Positions 15,630 to 25,870 are shown, counted from the stretch's first letter. The stretch: 47,538 nucleotides of DNA from Gracilibacillus dipsosauri (GCF_003176895.1 NZ_QGTD01000019.1:104762-152299), one strand, 5' to 3'. Numbers and translations: made by a program. The notes: generated by a model from the sequence alone, not told the origin.

Positions 15630-17918
15630 ATGACAACATTCATCAGTTCTAATCTTGGGTATCCGAGAATCGGGGAAAAAAGAGAATGGAAGCATGCTCT
15701 TGAATCTTTTTGGGGAAACAATATAACAGAAAAAGCATTAATCAACCAAACTACTAAATTACGTTTAGCTAACCTAGAAAAACAACAAAAACTAGGTATT
15801 GATTGGATTCCTGTTGGAGATTTTTCCTTCTATGATCACGTACTTGATACCGCTTTTTCCTTTGGTGTCATTCCTACAAGATTTCAAGACCTAGACGAAA
15901 AATCACTAGATACGTATTTTGGAATTGCACGTGGTACAAAGGAAGCAGTTGCTGCTGAAATGACGAAATGGTTTAATACAAACTATCATTACATTGTACC
16001 TGAATTAAATGATGTAACACCAAAGCTTGTCGAAAATCGTGCATTAACTTATTTCCTTGAAGCAAAGGAAAAGCTCGGAATTATCGGAAAACCTGTACTA
16101 ATTGGTCCGGTTACTTTCGTAAAACTATCTAAGGGCTATGAAGAAAATGAACTATCAGACTGGGTAGAGAAATTTCTGCCATTATATGCTCAAGTTTTAA
16201 ACGAATTAACGGAAGCTGGAGCAGAATGGATCCAAATTGATGAACCAATTCTAGGGACAAATATTTCTAATCAGGAATTAGAGCTCATTGAAAAAACCTA
16301 TCAGACCTTACGTGCAGAAGCACCCCAAGCAAAAATATTGCTACAAACATATTTTGAAACGGTTCAACATTATCAAAAGGTCGTACAGTTTCCCGTTAAT
16401 GGGATAGGTCTAGATTTCATTCATGGTGAAAGCTTAGAATTAATCAAAAAATGGGGATTCCCGAAAGATAAGGTTCTAGCTGCCGGAGTCATCAATGGAC
16501 GCAATGTATGGCGTGCAGACTTAGACACAACCCTTGAACTAGTGGAAGAAATTAATGGAGCAGTTGATGTGGAGACAATTATTTTACAACCTTCCTGCTC
16601 TCTGTTACATGTCCCTGTAACAAAAGATAGTGAAAGTAAAATGGATCCTATTATATTAAATGGACTTAGCTTTGCAGATGAGAAGCTAAAAGAAATTCAG
16701 GCGATCACTGAAGGTGCCAATAAAGGAAAAGCATCGATTCAGACGATTCTAGAAGAAAGTAAGACAGCAAGAGAGGCGCTTGCTCATTCATCTTATCGCC
16801 AAAATCAATCTGTTGCACAGGAGTTGAAGGAGCTAGAAGGGGAAGAAGTCAAAAGGACCATTCCATTTAGTAAAAGAATCCGACTACAGCGAGAAGAGTT
16901 AAAATTACCTATACTACCGACGACTACCATTGGAAGCTTACCTCAAACAGCTGAGGTAAAAGGCACCCGTACGAAGTGGCGTAAAGGGGACATTACTAAT
17001 CAAGAATATCTTGAATTCATTGATATAGAAACGAAAAAATGGATTCAAATTCAAGAGGACCTTGATCTAGATGTACTCGTACACGGTGAGTTTGAACGTA
17101 CCGATATGGTAGAATTCTTTGGTGAAAAGCTAAATGGTTTTGCTGTAACTGAATTCGGTTGGGTTCAATCTTATGGTTCTAGATGTGTAAAACCACCACT
17201 AGTAGTGGGAGATGTATCATGGAGTAATCCAATGACTGTAAGAGAAATTGTATTTGCCCAATCCTTAACGAAGAAACCAGTGAAGGGAATGTTAACAGGG
17301 CCTGTTACGATTTTAAATTGGTCGTTTGTCCACGAGGAGCTTCCTCGATTCACTGTACAAAATCAAATCGCACTAGCTCTTGAGAAGGAAGTGCTCGCAT
17401 TAGAAAAAGCTGGAGTACAAATTATTCAAGTCGATGAACCTGCCCTTAGAGAAGGTTTACCACTCGATCATTTGAAATGGCCAGCATATTTCGATGCAGC
17501 GATCAAAGCCTTCCGCATTTCAACAGCAACCGTGAAGCCATCAACGCAAATTCATACACATATGTGCTATTCTGAATTTAGTGAAATTTTCGAAGTAATC
17601 GATGCGTTAGATGCGGATGTTATCTCTATCGAAACATCTAGAAGTCATGGTGAATTAATTGATACATTTGAGAAGAATAAGTATGATAAGGAAATTGGAC
17701 TTGGTGTCTATGATATCCATAGTCCGCGTGTTCCAAGTGTCGAAGAAATTAAATTAAATATCGAAAGAGCATTAAGAACCATTGATGCTAAGCAATTTTG
17801 GATTAATCCAGATTGTGGTCTAAAAACACGAGGTGAAGCGGAAACCGTTGCTGCTTTAGAAAATATGATTACTGCTGCTAAACAAGTAAGAGAAGCCTAT
17901 TCTGTTACAAATAAATAG
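15630..17918 (+). CDS. metE: Cobalamin-independent methionine synthase
   Basis: 5-methyltetrahydropteroyltriglutamate-homocysteine methyltransferase, 762 residues, the normal MetE length. The N-terminal barrel begins [16 protein letters not shown]. The catalytic C-terminal barrel has [12 protein letters not shown], the zinc ligands His and Cys in HTHMCYSEF, Glu in [10 protein letters not shown] and the final Cys in [15 protein letters not shown] precedes the ATG. It lies 61 bp after yitJ without a terminator between, so both are under the S-box. YitJ supplies the methyl donor MetE consumes. Confidence 0.97.
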   Translation: MTTFISSNLGYPRIGEKREWKHALESFWGNNITEKALINQTTKLRLANLEKQQKLGIDWIPVGDFSFYDHVLDTAFSFGVIPTRFQDLDEKSLDTYFGIARGTKEAVAAEMTKWFNTNYHYIVPELNDVTPKLVENRALTYFLEAKEKLGIIGKPVLIGPVTFVKLSKGYEENELSDWVEKFLPLYAQVLNELTEAGAEWIQIDEPILGTNISNQELELIEKTYQTLRAEAPQAKILLQTYFETVQHYQKVVQFPVNGIGLDFIHGESLELIKKWGFPKDKVLAAGVINGRNVWRADLDTTLELVEEINGAVDVETIILQPSCSLLHVPVTKDSESKMDPIILNGLSFADEKLKEIQAITEGANKGKASIQTILEESKTAREALAHSSYRQNQSVAQELKELEGEEVKRTIPFSKRIRLQREELKLPILPTTTIGSLPQTAEVKGTRTKWRKGDITNQEYLEFIDIETKKWIQIQEDLDLDVLVHGEFERTDMVEFFGEKLNGFAVTEFGWVQSYGSRCVKPPLVVGDVSWSNPMTVREIVFAQSLTKKPVKGMLTGPVTILNWSFVHEELPRFTVQNQIALALEKEVLALEKAGVQIIQVDEPALREGLPLDHLKWPAYFDAAIKAFRISTATVKPSTQIHTHMCYSEFSEIFEVIDALDADVISIETSRSHGELIDTFEKNKYDKEIGLGVYDIHSPRVPSVEEIKLNIERALRTIDAKQFWINPDCGLKTRGEAETVAALENMITAAKQVREAYSVTNK

Positions 17919-17934
17919 TAGGTTAGTAAATAGT

Positions 17935-17976
17935 AAAGATGCACCCTTGCTTATGAGGATGCATCTTTCTTTTTTA
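17935..17976 (+). terminator. Terminator of the yitJ-metE operon
   Basis: AAAGATGCA (17935-17943) pairs with TGCATCTTT (17960-17968), with a further inner CC/GG match, and is followed by CTTTTTT. It lies against the stop of the convergent nucleotidase gene. Confidence 0.88.
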
Positions 17977-20541
17977 CACTCTTTGCTTTTTTCTTCCTAT
18001 CATAAATAATATGAGGGATGCCAGCACTAGCCCAGCGCCTGCTAGCATTAGATCAAAAATAGAGGTTGCCGTATTAGGTAGCGGATTCTTCGATTGTTCA
18101 TTCTCCGCGATTTTATCATTATTGGAGTTGTTGCGCTCATTTTCTATTTTATCCTTATTACTAGAATTCCCCCCCTTGTCTTGATCATTGGGGGTTTCTT
18201 CATTATTAGGATCTTCTACTCCATTATTTTCTGTTGGCTTTTCTTCGTTATTAGGGTTGTCCTCGGTAGTTGGATCTTCTTCCGGTTGATCCTCATTAGG
18301 AGAGTCTTCATTAGGATCATCTTCACCTTGTTCGGTAAATTCGGAAATATCAGCTACTTTTGTTGGCTTTAATTGAAATGTCCCATTATATACGCTAGAT
18401 ACACCAATGATATTTACTTTGTCACCATTTTCAAAAGGGAAGGCATCATAGGCTAATCCTGTACGGTTATCTACGCGAACTAATACAGCTTGTCCATTCG
18501 TAGTTGCCATAAACTCAAAGGTTCCATAATCATTCACTTTTTCTAATTCGGAAATGGTAGCTCCTTTGATTACAACTAACTGCCCTTGGTTCTGCTCACT
18601 AATTTCTGACGGATTAACCTCCACTGCATCTGGTAATGGGCTTTGACCTGTTTTCTCTAATAAAGAGATATCAGTTAATTGTCGTTCACCATTATATTCA
18701 CCAGTAACAGCAGTTAATTTGACCTGATCTCCAACTGTTACCTCATCACTTCCAAAGACATAGATACCCGCTGTTTCATCTTGTATGTAGAAGCCATTGC
18801 CACCCCAGGCACCAGGTGTAGTTGTAACCACACCTTCTATGGTTACCTCTGAACCTGTTTCTGCATTACGAGCTTCATTAATGGAGACCTCGCCTAGAAT
18901 ATTTTCTGGAGTATTTTCTATCCCCACAATCCTTCCTTCAGAGCCAATTTGTATCGGATTTTCCTCAGTAGAGCCTAATGATTTCACGTAGTTAACAAAA
19001 GCGTCTAAATCAACTGGACCCATTTCTACATTCTGACCTTTTTCACTAATTGGACGATGCTTAGCACTAAGGGAGGTCCCCATATAATTGTTGACAACCA
19101 ATGTATAAGAACCATTTGGATCAATCGCTGTTCCATCTGGAAAGGTGATGTCGATGACTTTATTTGTAGCTATATCCCAAGTATAGTGTAAGCCTGCAAT
19201 ACTATAATCTGGTCCATAAATTGGAGATAGCTGTGCATTTAAAATAGGGTAAAGATCCTCCCCTTTTATCTCCATCTTCATTAGGGTATTTCCAAATGGC
19301 ATGATATTATATAAATCTCCCCAAGTAATCTCACCTTGTAGTAGATCATCACGAATGCCACCACCATTCATCATGGCAAAATCCGCATCCATCTGCCATA
19401 GCATCCCATCTGCGATAAGATTTCCTAATCCATGATCCCCATTATTTGTATAATCACCAGTAAGGTCTTGTCCGTTATACCCTAGCTTTTGATTCATTTT
19501 TGGTTCAATCAAATCCTGATATTTTGTTAAAATGTCACGAACGGCTGGATCAGGCTCTTTCTTATTTTGATCAACAAAAACGACTTCCGCTTGCTTTTTA
19601 ATAATATCCTGTGTGCTACGGTCGATTTGAATATCGATATCTGCGAATGCTTTTCCATACTCACTTGCTTGCACGATTAATTTATTATCAACTACACCAT
19701 TCACAACTTGATGGTTGTGGGCAGCAAAAATAATATCTACTGCATCGTCTACTTGTTTCGCTAGTTCAGCAGATTCGCCTACAGCTGTTTCACCACTTTG
19801 CTCAGCAGGAATATGTGCTAAAACAACGATAGCTTCAATTCCTTTTGCTTGGAGTTCCTCTACTGCTTGATTCACAGCAGCTGCTTCGTTTGTAAATTCA
19901 ATATCTTCGATCCCTGCTGGCATTACCATTCCAGCAGATGCTTGTGTATTAACCCCAACAAAGCCAATTTTTACATCCTCCACCTCTGCTATAGCATATG
20001 GTGGCAATATAGTTTCACCTGAATCTTTGTAAACACAGTTGGCACATAGATTAGCAAAATTCATTCCATCATAACCCGCAGTACCTAAACCATCAGGATG
20101 CTCACCACCATTCACCATTCTTAGAAGTTCTGTTGTACCCTCATCAAATTCATGATTTCCAACTGTCCCATAATCAAAGCCGATTTCCTCCATAATTTCT
20201 ACAGTAGGTTCATCTTGGAATAAACCAGACACTGGTGCACTTCCACCGATCATATCTCCTGCATGTACGATAATCGAATTTGGATGTGCTTGATCTCTCT
20301 CTTTTAAATAGGAAGCAACATAATCCATTCTCCCGTAAACTCCGTCTACATCACCATCACCTGTTATGTCTAACTCATAGGATTGATCAATTTTTCCGTG
20401 AAGATCATTCATACTAAGTAGTTGAACATCTACTAGATCTTCTGCTGCACTCACTTCTCTACCAAAAACACTAGAAAACTGTGAGACAATGAGCAAGAAA
20501 AAAAGTAACATACCAATAAATCTCTTCGTTGAATGATTCAT
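17974..20541 (-). CDS. Cell-wall-anchored 5'-nucleotidase (LPNTA sorting signal)
   Basis: Extracellular nucleotidase, 855 residues. Order: signal peptide (about 1-32); metallophosphatase domain with SMNDLHGKID, HAGDMIGGS, GNHEFDEG, VLAHIPA and AAHNHQ; 5'-nucleotidase C domain with GNLIADGMLWQMDADFAMMNGGGIRD and NIMPFGNTL; an OB-fold-like domain about 540-735 (ITIEGVVTTTPGAW-type, FYIQDETAGIYVFG); an acidic Asn/Glu/Pro-rich spacer about 745-820; then LPNTA, a hydrophobic helix and RKKQR. LPNTA-type signals are recognised by class D/SrtC-type sortases; no sortase is in the window. AAAGGAGG precedes the ATG. A degenerate PhoP-type box lies upstream. Confidence 0.93.
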   Translation of the reverse strand: MNHSTKRFIGMLLFFLLIVSQFSSVFGREVSAAEDLVDVQLLSMNDLHGKIDQSYELDITGDGDVDGVYGRMDYVASYLKERDQAHPNSIIVHAGDMIGGSAPVSGLFQDEPTVEIMEEIGFDYGTVGNHEFDEGTTELLRMVNGGEHPDGLGTAGYDGMNFANLCANCVYKDSGETILPPYAIAEVEDVKIGFVGVNTQASAGMVMPAGIEDIEFTNEAAAVNQAVEELQAKGIEAIVVLAHIPAEQSGETAVGESAELAKQVDDAVDIIFAAHNHQVVNGVVDNKLIVQASEYGKAFADIDIQIDRSTQDIIKKQAEVVFVDQNKKEPDPAVRDILTKYQDLIEPKMNQKLGYNGQDLTGDYTNNGDHGLGNLIADGMLWQMDADFAMMNGGGIRDDLLQGEITWGDLYNIMPFGNTLMKMEIKGEDLYPILNAQLSPIYGPDYSIAGLHYTWDIATNKVIDITFPDGTAIDPNGSYTLVVNNYMGTSLSAKHRPISEKGQNVEMGPVDLDAFVNYVKSLGSTEENPIQIGSEGRIVGIENTPENILGEVSINEARNAETGSEVTIEGVVTTTPGAWGGNGFYIQDETAGIYVFGSDEVTVGDQVKLTAVTGEYNGERQLTDISLLEKTGQSPLPDAVEVNPSEISEQNQGQLVVIKGATISELEKVNDYGTFEFMATTNGQAVLVRVDNRTGLAYDAFPFENGDKVNIIGVSSVYNGTFQLKPTKVADISEFTEQGEDDPNEDSPNEDQPEEDPTTEDNPNNEEKPTENNGVEDPNNEETPNDQDKGGNSSNKDKIENERNNSNNDKIAENEQSKNPLPNTATSIFDLMLAGAGLVLASLILFMIGRKKQRV

Positions 20542-20582
20542 CTTGATTTTCCTCCTTTAATTCTAGTAATATACCAATCTAT

Positions 20583-20636
20583 ATTTTATCAAGGAAAAAG
20601 AATAGAAGGATTAACACTATGTAAAGAAATGGTAAG
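20583..20636 (-). promoter_or_regulatory. Possible degenerate PhoP box of the nucleotidase gene
   Basis: On the minus strand, hexamers CTTACC, TTTACA and TTAATC have an 11-bp period (complement 20631-20636, 20620-20625, 20609-20614). A -10-like TAAAAT (complement 20583-20588) sits at the spacing expected for a Pho promoter. Only one hexamer is a full match, so this is weak evidence supported mainly by geometry and gene function. Confidence 0.35.
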
Positions 20637-20667
20637 GAATATTTATCAAAATTTTAATGATTAGCCC

Positions 20668-20696
20668 TTGTATTTTTACATGAAATCACCTACAAT
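20668..20696 (+). promoter_or_regulatory. galKETM promoter
   Basis: TTGTAT (20668-20673), a 17-bp spacer and TACAAT (20691-20696) lie 50 bp before galK. A cre-like TGAAATCACCTACA (20681-20694) overlaps the spacer but lacks the central CG, so CcpA control is doubtful. Confidence 0.7.
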
Positions 20697-20746
20697 TTAG
20701 TTAGTAAATTAAATTAATTAAGTCGATATCAAAGGGGGAACTAACA

Positions 20747-21931
20747 ATGGAATGGAAACAACTTATCTCATCATTTCACAATATTTTTCAAACAAATACT
20801 AATCCTAGAGCCTTTTTTGCACCAGGGAGAATTAATCTAATCGGGGAACATACGGATTACAATGGTGGTCATGTCTTCCCTGCCGCTATTTCATTCGGGA
20901 CTTATGCAATCGTAGCTCCTCGTGAAGACCGTATGCTTCGGTTTTATTCTGAAAATTTTGCAGAAAAAGGAGTTTTAGAGGTATCCTTAGATGATTTGAG
21001 CTATAAGCAAGAAGACGATTGGACCAATTATCCAAAAGGCATGGTAAAATACTTTATCGAGGAAGGTTTTTCCATCCATCATGGCTTTGATGTTTTATTC
21101 TATGGAAACATTCCAAACGGTGCTGGGCTTTCTTCTTCTGCTTCGATTGAATTAGTAACAGGTGTTTTATTAGAAAAGCTGTTTAACCTAAACATTGACA
21201 GAGTAAAGATTGTCCAAATCGGTCAAAAAGTGGAGAATGAATATATCGGTGTGAATAGTGGTATTATGGATCAGTTTGCGATTGGTATGGGAAAAAAAGA
21301 CCATGCCCTGCTACTGGATTGTGATACCCTCCATTATGAATATGCACCGATTGTGTTAGAGGATCATGATATCATCATTATTAACACGAATAAACGCAGG
21401 GAATTAGCTGATTCGAAATACAATAAGCGCCGTAGCGAGTGTGAGCAAGCTTTAGCTGATCTACAAAAAGAACTTTCCATTAGAAGCCTTGGGGAATTGA
21501 CACCAGAGCAATTTGAAAAAAACCGCTCACTTATTAAAAATGAAGTAAATCAGAAGCGCGCAAAGCATGCTGTCTATGAAAATGCACGTACGATCAAGGC
21601 ATTGCAGAAATTAAAAGCTGGTGAATTAAAAGCCTTTGGGGAGCTAGTCAATCAATCTCATGTTTCCTTACGTGATGATTATGAGGTAACAGGCCTTGAA
21701 TTAGATACTATTGCCGAAGCAGCTTGGCAGCAAAAAGGGGTCATCGGTGCGCGTATGACAGGAGCTGGATTTGGTGGTTGTGCGATTGCCATTGTAGAGA
21801 AGACTGAATCAAGAGCCTTTCAGGAAAATATTGCGAAGGTCTATGAAGAAAAAGTAGGCTACCCTCCTACCTTTTATATTGCTGCAATCGGTGATGGTGC
21901 CAAAGAATTAATGGAGGAGGAAAATAAATGA
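20747..21931 (+). CDS. galK: Galactokinase
   Basis: ATP-dependent phosphorylation of alpha-D-galactose to galactose-1-phosphate, the first Leloir step after GalM. GHMP kinase of 394 residues with the galactokinase signature GRINLIGEHTDYNGG near residue 29, the ATP loop NGAGLSSSASIE, the catalytic Asp in SGIMDQFAIGMG, and C-terminal GARMTGAGFGGCAIA. AAAGGGGGA precedes the ATG. It is first in galK-galE-galT-galM; the stop overlaps the galE start (ATGA). Confidence 0.96.
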   Translation: MEWKQLISSFHNIFQTNTNPRAFFAPGRINLIGEHTDYNGGHVFPAAISFGTYAIVAPREDRMLRFYSENFAEKGVLEVSLDDLSYKQEDDWTNYPKGMVKYFIEEGFSIHHGFDVLFYGNIPNGAGLSSSASIELVTGVLLEKLFNLNIDRVKIVQIGQKVENEYIGVNSGIMDQFAIGMGKKDHALLLDCDTLHYEYAPIVLEDHDIIIINTNKRRELADSKYNKRRSECEQALADLQKELSIRSLGELTPEQFEKNRSLIKNEVNQKRAKHAVYENARTIKALQKLKAGELKAFGELVNQSHVSLRDDYEVTGLELDTIAEAAWQQKGVIGARMTGAGFGGCAIAIVEKTESRAFQENIAKVYEEKVGYPPTFYIAAIGDGAKELMEEENK

Positions 21932-22923
21932 GAATTTTAGTGTTAGGTGGAGCTGGCTATATTGGATCACATGCTACTTACCAATTAATCGACAAAGGGC
22001 ATCAAGTAGTAGTAATCGATAATTTAGAAACAGGTCATGGTGGAGCTGTACATCCAGATGCAAGCTTCTACAATGGAGATATTCGTGATATTGAGTTCTT
22101 ACGTGAGGTTTTTTCCCACGAAAAAATCGATGGTGTGCTTCACTTCGCAGCCAATTCTCTTGTAGGTGAATCAATGGAAAAACCATTGAAATATTTTGAT
22201 AACAATGTCTATGGAACACAAGTATTGTTACAAGCAATGACCGAATTCCAGATTAAAAACATTGTCTTCTCCTCTACTGCAGCAACTTATGGAGAACCAG
22301 AACAAGTACCTATTACAGAGAATATGCCTACACTTCCTACTAGCACGTATGGTGAAACAAAACTTACCATGGAAAAAATGATGAAATGGGCAGAAGTTGC
22401 GCATGATATCCGTTATGTGTCTTTAAGATACTTCAACGTAGCAGGTGCCCGAAGTACAGGAGAAATTGGGGAGGATCACAGACCGGAGACTCATTTAATT
22501 CCGATTGTACTACAAGTAGCACTTGGTCAAAGAGAGTATATCTCAATTTTCGGAGAGGATTACGATACCCACGATGGCTCTTGTGTTCGAGACTATATAC
22601 ATGTAGAGGATCTTATTGATGCACACATTCTCGCTTTGAACTATTTACAGGATGGCGGGGAAAGTAATATTTTCAACCTCGGGAGTAGTCAGGGCTTCTC
22701 AGTAAAAGAAATTATTAAAACGGCAAGAGAAATTACGGGTCACGAAATTCCTGCAAAGGTTGCCGAAAGACGCGCTGGCGATCCTAGTACCTTAATTGCA
22801 GGTTCTGAAAAAGCAAAACAAATTCTAGGCTGGAGTCCGTCTAGAACTGATATTAAACGAATTATTACCGATGCTTGGAATTGGCATCAAGCAAATCCCC
22901 AAGGCTATAAAGAGGAGGCATAA
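21928..22923 (+). CDS. galE: UDP-glucose 4-epimerase
   Basis: Interconverts UDP-galactose and UDP-glucose using tightly bound NAD. Extended SDR of 331 residues: Rossmann GGAGYIGSH at the N-terminus, the active-site STYGETK (Tyr-x-x-x-Lys, around residue 146), and the preceding SSTAATYG. RYFNVAGA and DYIHVEDL are GalE signatures. It overlaps galK by 4 bp and ends 2 bp before galT. Confidence 0.96.
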   Translation: MRILVLGGAGYIGSHATYQLIDKGHQVVVIDNLETGHGGAVHPDASFYNGDIRDIEFLREVFSHEKIDGVLHFAANSLVGESMEKPLKYFDNNVYGTQVLLQAMTEFQIKNIVFSSTAATYGEPEQVPITENMPTLPTSTYGETKLTMEKMMKWAEVAHDIRYVSLRYFNVAGARSTGEIGEDHRPETHLIPIVLQVALGQREYISIFGEDYDTHDGSCVRDYIHVEDLIDAHILALNYLQDGGESNIFNLGSSQGFSVKEIIKTAREITGHEIPAKVAERRAGDPSTLIAGSEKAKQILGWSPSRTDIKRIITDAWNWHQANPQGYKEEA

Positions 22924-22925
22924 GC

Positions 22926-24413
22926 ATGGCAAATCTCTCGCAGCTTATTGAGTCACTTGTACAAAAAGCGATCAATAAAGAACTCATTCATCCTAGTGAT
23001 GCCATTTATGCAAGAAACCAAATACTTGGATTAGTCAAGGTTGATAGCTTTGAGGAACAGGACTCCCTTTCAGCTGAATCATCCATACCTGAGCTACTCG
23101 AAACCATTACAGAAGATGCTATAAACCGTAATATTATCGAGGATTTATTAGATGAAAAGGAGAAACTCCAAGCACTAATCATGAATGTCTTTTTATCGAA
23201 GCCATCTGAAATTAATCAGGTCTTTTATCAAAAATATGAGAAAGCACCGATTAAAGCAACCGATTATTTTTATCAATTAAGCAAGGATAGTAACTATATC
23301 CAAACAAAGCGAATTGCGAAAAATATTCAATTCAAAACAGCTTCCGACTACGGTGATTTAGATATTACGATTAACCTATCCAAGCCTGAAAAGGATCCTG
23401 AGCAAATCAGGCGGGAGCGTGAAATGAAGCAGGATTTAGCCTATCCTAAATGCCTGCTCTGTGCGGAGAACGAAGGTTATGTTGGACGAATTGGACACCC
23501 AGCTAGATCGAATCATCGGATTATTGAAGTACCACTTGAGGGAGAAGAGTGGTTCCTGCAATATTCGCCGTACGTTTATTACAATGAGCATAGTATTATC
23601 TTTGCCAAAGAGCATCGCCCAATGAAAATTAATCGGAATTCCTTTGCAAGATTAACAGCTTTTGTAGAGAAATTCCCTCATTATTTCATTGGGTCAAATG
23701 CCGACCTGCCAATAGTAGGTGGAAGTATACTATCCCACGATCACTACCAAGGTGGTAATTATACGTTTGCAATGACAAAAGCAGAAGATGAATTTTCCTT
23801 TAAAATAGAGGAATATCCAGAGGTTTGCGCATCTGTTATAAAATGGCCAATGTCTGTCATTCGTATACGTCATCAGGATCGCCAGCCATTAATCGAAGCA
23901 GCCGATTATATTTTACAAAAATGGCGCGATTATAGTGATAAAGAGGCAGAAATCTTCGCCTATACAGGTGAAACACCTCATAATACAATTACACCAATTG
24001 CTAGAATGAGAGATGGCAAATTTGAGTTAGATCTTGTATTACGCAACAATCGTCAAACAGAAGAACACCCGATGGGATTATTCCATCCACATGAAGATGT
24101 TCATCATATTAAAAAAGAAAACATTGGACTTATTGAGGTTATGGGGCTTGCCGTACTCCCTCCAAGACTAAAAGGGGAACTAGAAGAAATCAAAAAACAT
24201 TTACTCAACGAAGAGATAAGCATTGCAGATTATCATCGAAATTGGGTACAATCGATAAAGAAAAGGCATACAAATATTGCTAAAGAAAATGTCAAGCAAA
24301 TCGTAGATGATGAATTAGGAAAGAAATTCGCTAGAGTTCTAGAGGATGCAGGTGTCTTTAAAACAGATGAAACTGGTAGAGGGGCCTTTAAACGCTTCCT
24401 TTCACATCTATAA
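22926..24413 (+). CDS. galT: UDP-glucose--hexose-1-phosphate uridylyltransferase, class II
   Basis: Transfers UMP from UDP-glucose to galactose-1-phosphate. This is the long Firmicutes class (495 residues), different from the roughly 350-residue enterobacterial type. The nucleophilic histidine region is SHDHYQGGNYTFAM near residue 275, and the substrate segment is YPKCLLCAENEGYVGR with RNNRQTEEHPMGLFHPH later. GAGGAGG precedes the ATG, partly within the galE end. Confidence 0.95.
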   Translation: MANLSQLIESLVQKAINKELIHPSDAIYARNQILGLVKVDSFEEQDSLSAESSIPELLETITEDAINRNIIEDLLDEKEKLQALIMNVFLSKPSEINQVFYQKYEKAPIKATDYFYQLSKDSNYIQTKRIAKNIQFKTASDYGDLDITINLSKPEKDPEQIRREREMKQDLAYPKCLLCAENEGYVGRIGHPARSNHRIIEVPLEGEEWFLQYSPYVYYNEHSIIFAKEHRPMKINRNSFARLTAFVEKFPHYFIGSNADLPIVGGSILSHDHYQGGNYTFAMTKAEDEFSFKIEEYPEVCASVIKWPMSVIRIRHQDRQPLIEAADYILQKWRDYSDKEAEIFAYTGETPHNTITPIARMRDGKFELDLVLRNNRQTEEHPMGLFHPHEDVHHIKKENIGLIEVMGLAVLPPRLKGELEEIKKHLLNEEISIADYHRNWVQSIKKRHTNIAKENVKQIVDDELGKKFARVLEDAGVFKTDETGRGAFKRFLSHL

Positions 24414-24437
24414 AAGTAGGTAGGAGGAGTTATCGGA

Positions 24438-25484
24438 ATGGAAATAAAAACAGATGTAGTTTCTGTAAAGGATCAGAAATGGAAAGAATTTACACTAATT
24501 AATGATCATGGTATGGAGGTCTCTATCCTTGATTTTGGAGGAATTATTACAAGAGCTATGACACCAGATCGTGATGGCAAGCTAGAAAATGTCGTGATTG
24601 GGTTTAATAACTACGAGGATTACCTAGATAACCCGGGTTATTTCGGTGCACTCATTGGGCGAGTCGCTGGACGTATTGAAAAAGCCCAATTTGAATTGGA
24701 TGGAAAGGCTTATACCCTTCCAAAAAATGAAGGAGACCATCATTTACACGGTGGGGAACCTGGCTTCCATAAGTCTATCTGGTCTGTCGTTCCTTTTGAA
24801 AATAAGGAAGAGGTTGGATTAACGTTAACTCTAGATAGTAAGGATGGAGAAAACGGCTATCCTGGTAATCTTAGAATGACGGTAATTTATACGCTAACGA
24901 ATGAAAATGCCCTAACAATTGCTTATGAAGGTGTTGCAGATCAAAAAACCGTTCTCACTGCGACAAATCATTCGTATTTTAACTTAAGCGGAAACTTAAA
25001 AACAGATATTCAAGAACATGAAATCACTTTAGATAGTAGCGAATTTGTTGAATTAGATGAAGAGTTAATTCCAACAGGTTCCATCTTAAACGTCGATGAT
25101 ACAGTATTTGATTTTCGAAATGGGCGTCCGATGAAGGATGGCGTAAGCTCTGAATTTAAACAAAATTTAGTAGCGAATCACGGTTATGATCATTACTTTT
25201 TATTCGATCACACAAAAGAAGTAAGTGCACAGGTTTATGAGAAAGAAAGCGGGCGTGAACTAAAGGTGATCACAGACCAACCAGGTGTTGTCATGTATAC
25301 TTCGAACAATTTACCTGAAGGCTTGAAGCTACGCGAACGGGAATCAGCTCGATACTTAGGGCTTTGCTTGGAAACACAAGCATCACCCGCATCGATCCAT
25401 CATGACGGTTTCCCATCAGTATGGTTAGATAAAGACGAAAAATATTACGCGAAAACTACTTTTGTATTTGGGGTAAGAGAATAA
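24438..25484 (+). CDS. galM: Aldose 1-epimerase (mutarotase)
   Basis: Converts beta- to alpha-galactose, the GalK substrate. The 348-residue beta-sandwich has the family histidines in HHLHGGEPGFHKSIW and NHSYFNLSG and the catalytic Glu in GLCLETQASP near the end. TAGGAGGAG precedes the ATG. It is the last gene of the galactose operon, followed by a terminator at 25497. No galactose transporter or GalR-type regulator gene is in the operon. Confidence 0.95.
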   Translation: MEIKTDVVSVKDQKWKEFTLINDHGMEVSILDFGGIITRAMTPDRDGKLENVVIGFNNYEDYLDNPGYFGALIGRVAGRIEKAQFELDGKAYTLPKNEGDHHLHGGEPGFHKSIWSVVPFENKEEVGLTLTLDSKDGENGYPGNLRMTVIYTLTNENALTIAYEGVADQKTVLTATNHSYFNLSGNLKTDIQEHEITLDSSEFVELDEELIPTGSILNVDDTVFDFRNGRPMKDGVSSEFKQNLVANHGYDHYFLFDHTKEVSAQVYEKESGRELKVITDQPGVVMYTSNNLPEGLKLRERESARYLGLCLETQASPASIHHDGFPSVWLDKDEKYYAKTTFVFGVRE

Positions 25485-25496
25485 TATTTGACTGAG

Positions 25497-25530
25497 GGGC
25501 CACATATTGTGTGGCCCTATCTCTTTATTC
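25497..25530 (+). terminator. Terminator of the gal operon
   Basis: GGGCCACA (25497-25504) pairs with TGTGGCCC (25510-25517) over a 5-nt loop, followed by a T-rich TATCTCTTTATT. It starts 12 bp after the galM stop. Confidence 0.85.
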
Positions 25531-25800
25531 AGATATCCACAATAAAACTTTAATGTAATATAATGGATTTTTACGAAAAATATGCTAGAGATCTTGATTT
25601 TCGAGTTATTTTCGCAAAAGATACTACTGGACAAAACTATATAGATAACGGCTAAATCAATGGTATGGCCCTCCTTTTTAGACATTGTTATCGAATGCTA
25701 CTTATCACTACCCTCATTACTTAATCTTCTTCAGTTTAAAATGTATCCATCTACTAGTTTTGCAACGAATAAATTTTTCCATCCACCATACTCGAAAAAT
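25531..25800. other. Intergenic stretch without a recognisable gene
   Basis: The AT-rich stretch between the gal terminator and the marR promoter holds a 30-codon frame at 25563-25655 (MDFYEKYARDLDFRVIF...) without a ribosome binding site. It might be a gene remnant. No structured RNA or promoter motif beyond the adjacent marR site was seen. Confidence 0.4.
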
Positions 25801-25854
25801 AGTTGCATACGCAACTAAATTGTACTATAATTATAAAAAGTTGCGTATGCAACT
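25801..25854 (+). promoter_or_regulatory. marR promoter flanked by twin MarR operators
   Basis: Two 16-bp near-palindromes, AGTTGCATACGCAACT (25801-25816) and AGTTGCGTATGCAACT (25839-25854), are exact reverse complements of each other, with centres 38 bp apart. Between and within them lies TTGCAT (25803-25808), a 17-bp spacer and TATAAT (25826-25831). One operator covers the -35, the other the start of transcription and the area before the ribosome binding site. This is a classic autorepression layout for the MarR protein encoded next. Confidence 0.88.
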
Positions 25855-25870
25855 AATAAGGAGGGATCTT

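Noticed and set aside
20681-20694. cre-like TGAAATCACCTACA in the galK promoter
   Set aside because: The central CG of the CcpA consensus is missing, so the match is too weak to list as a site.
25563-25655. 30-codon frame beginning MDFYEKYARDL between galM and marR
   Set aside because: No ribosome binding site and no promoter of its own; it could be a remnant, but nothing supports translation.
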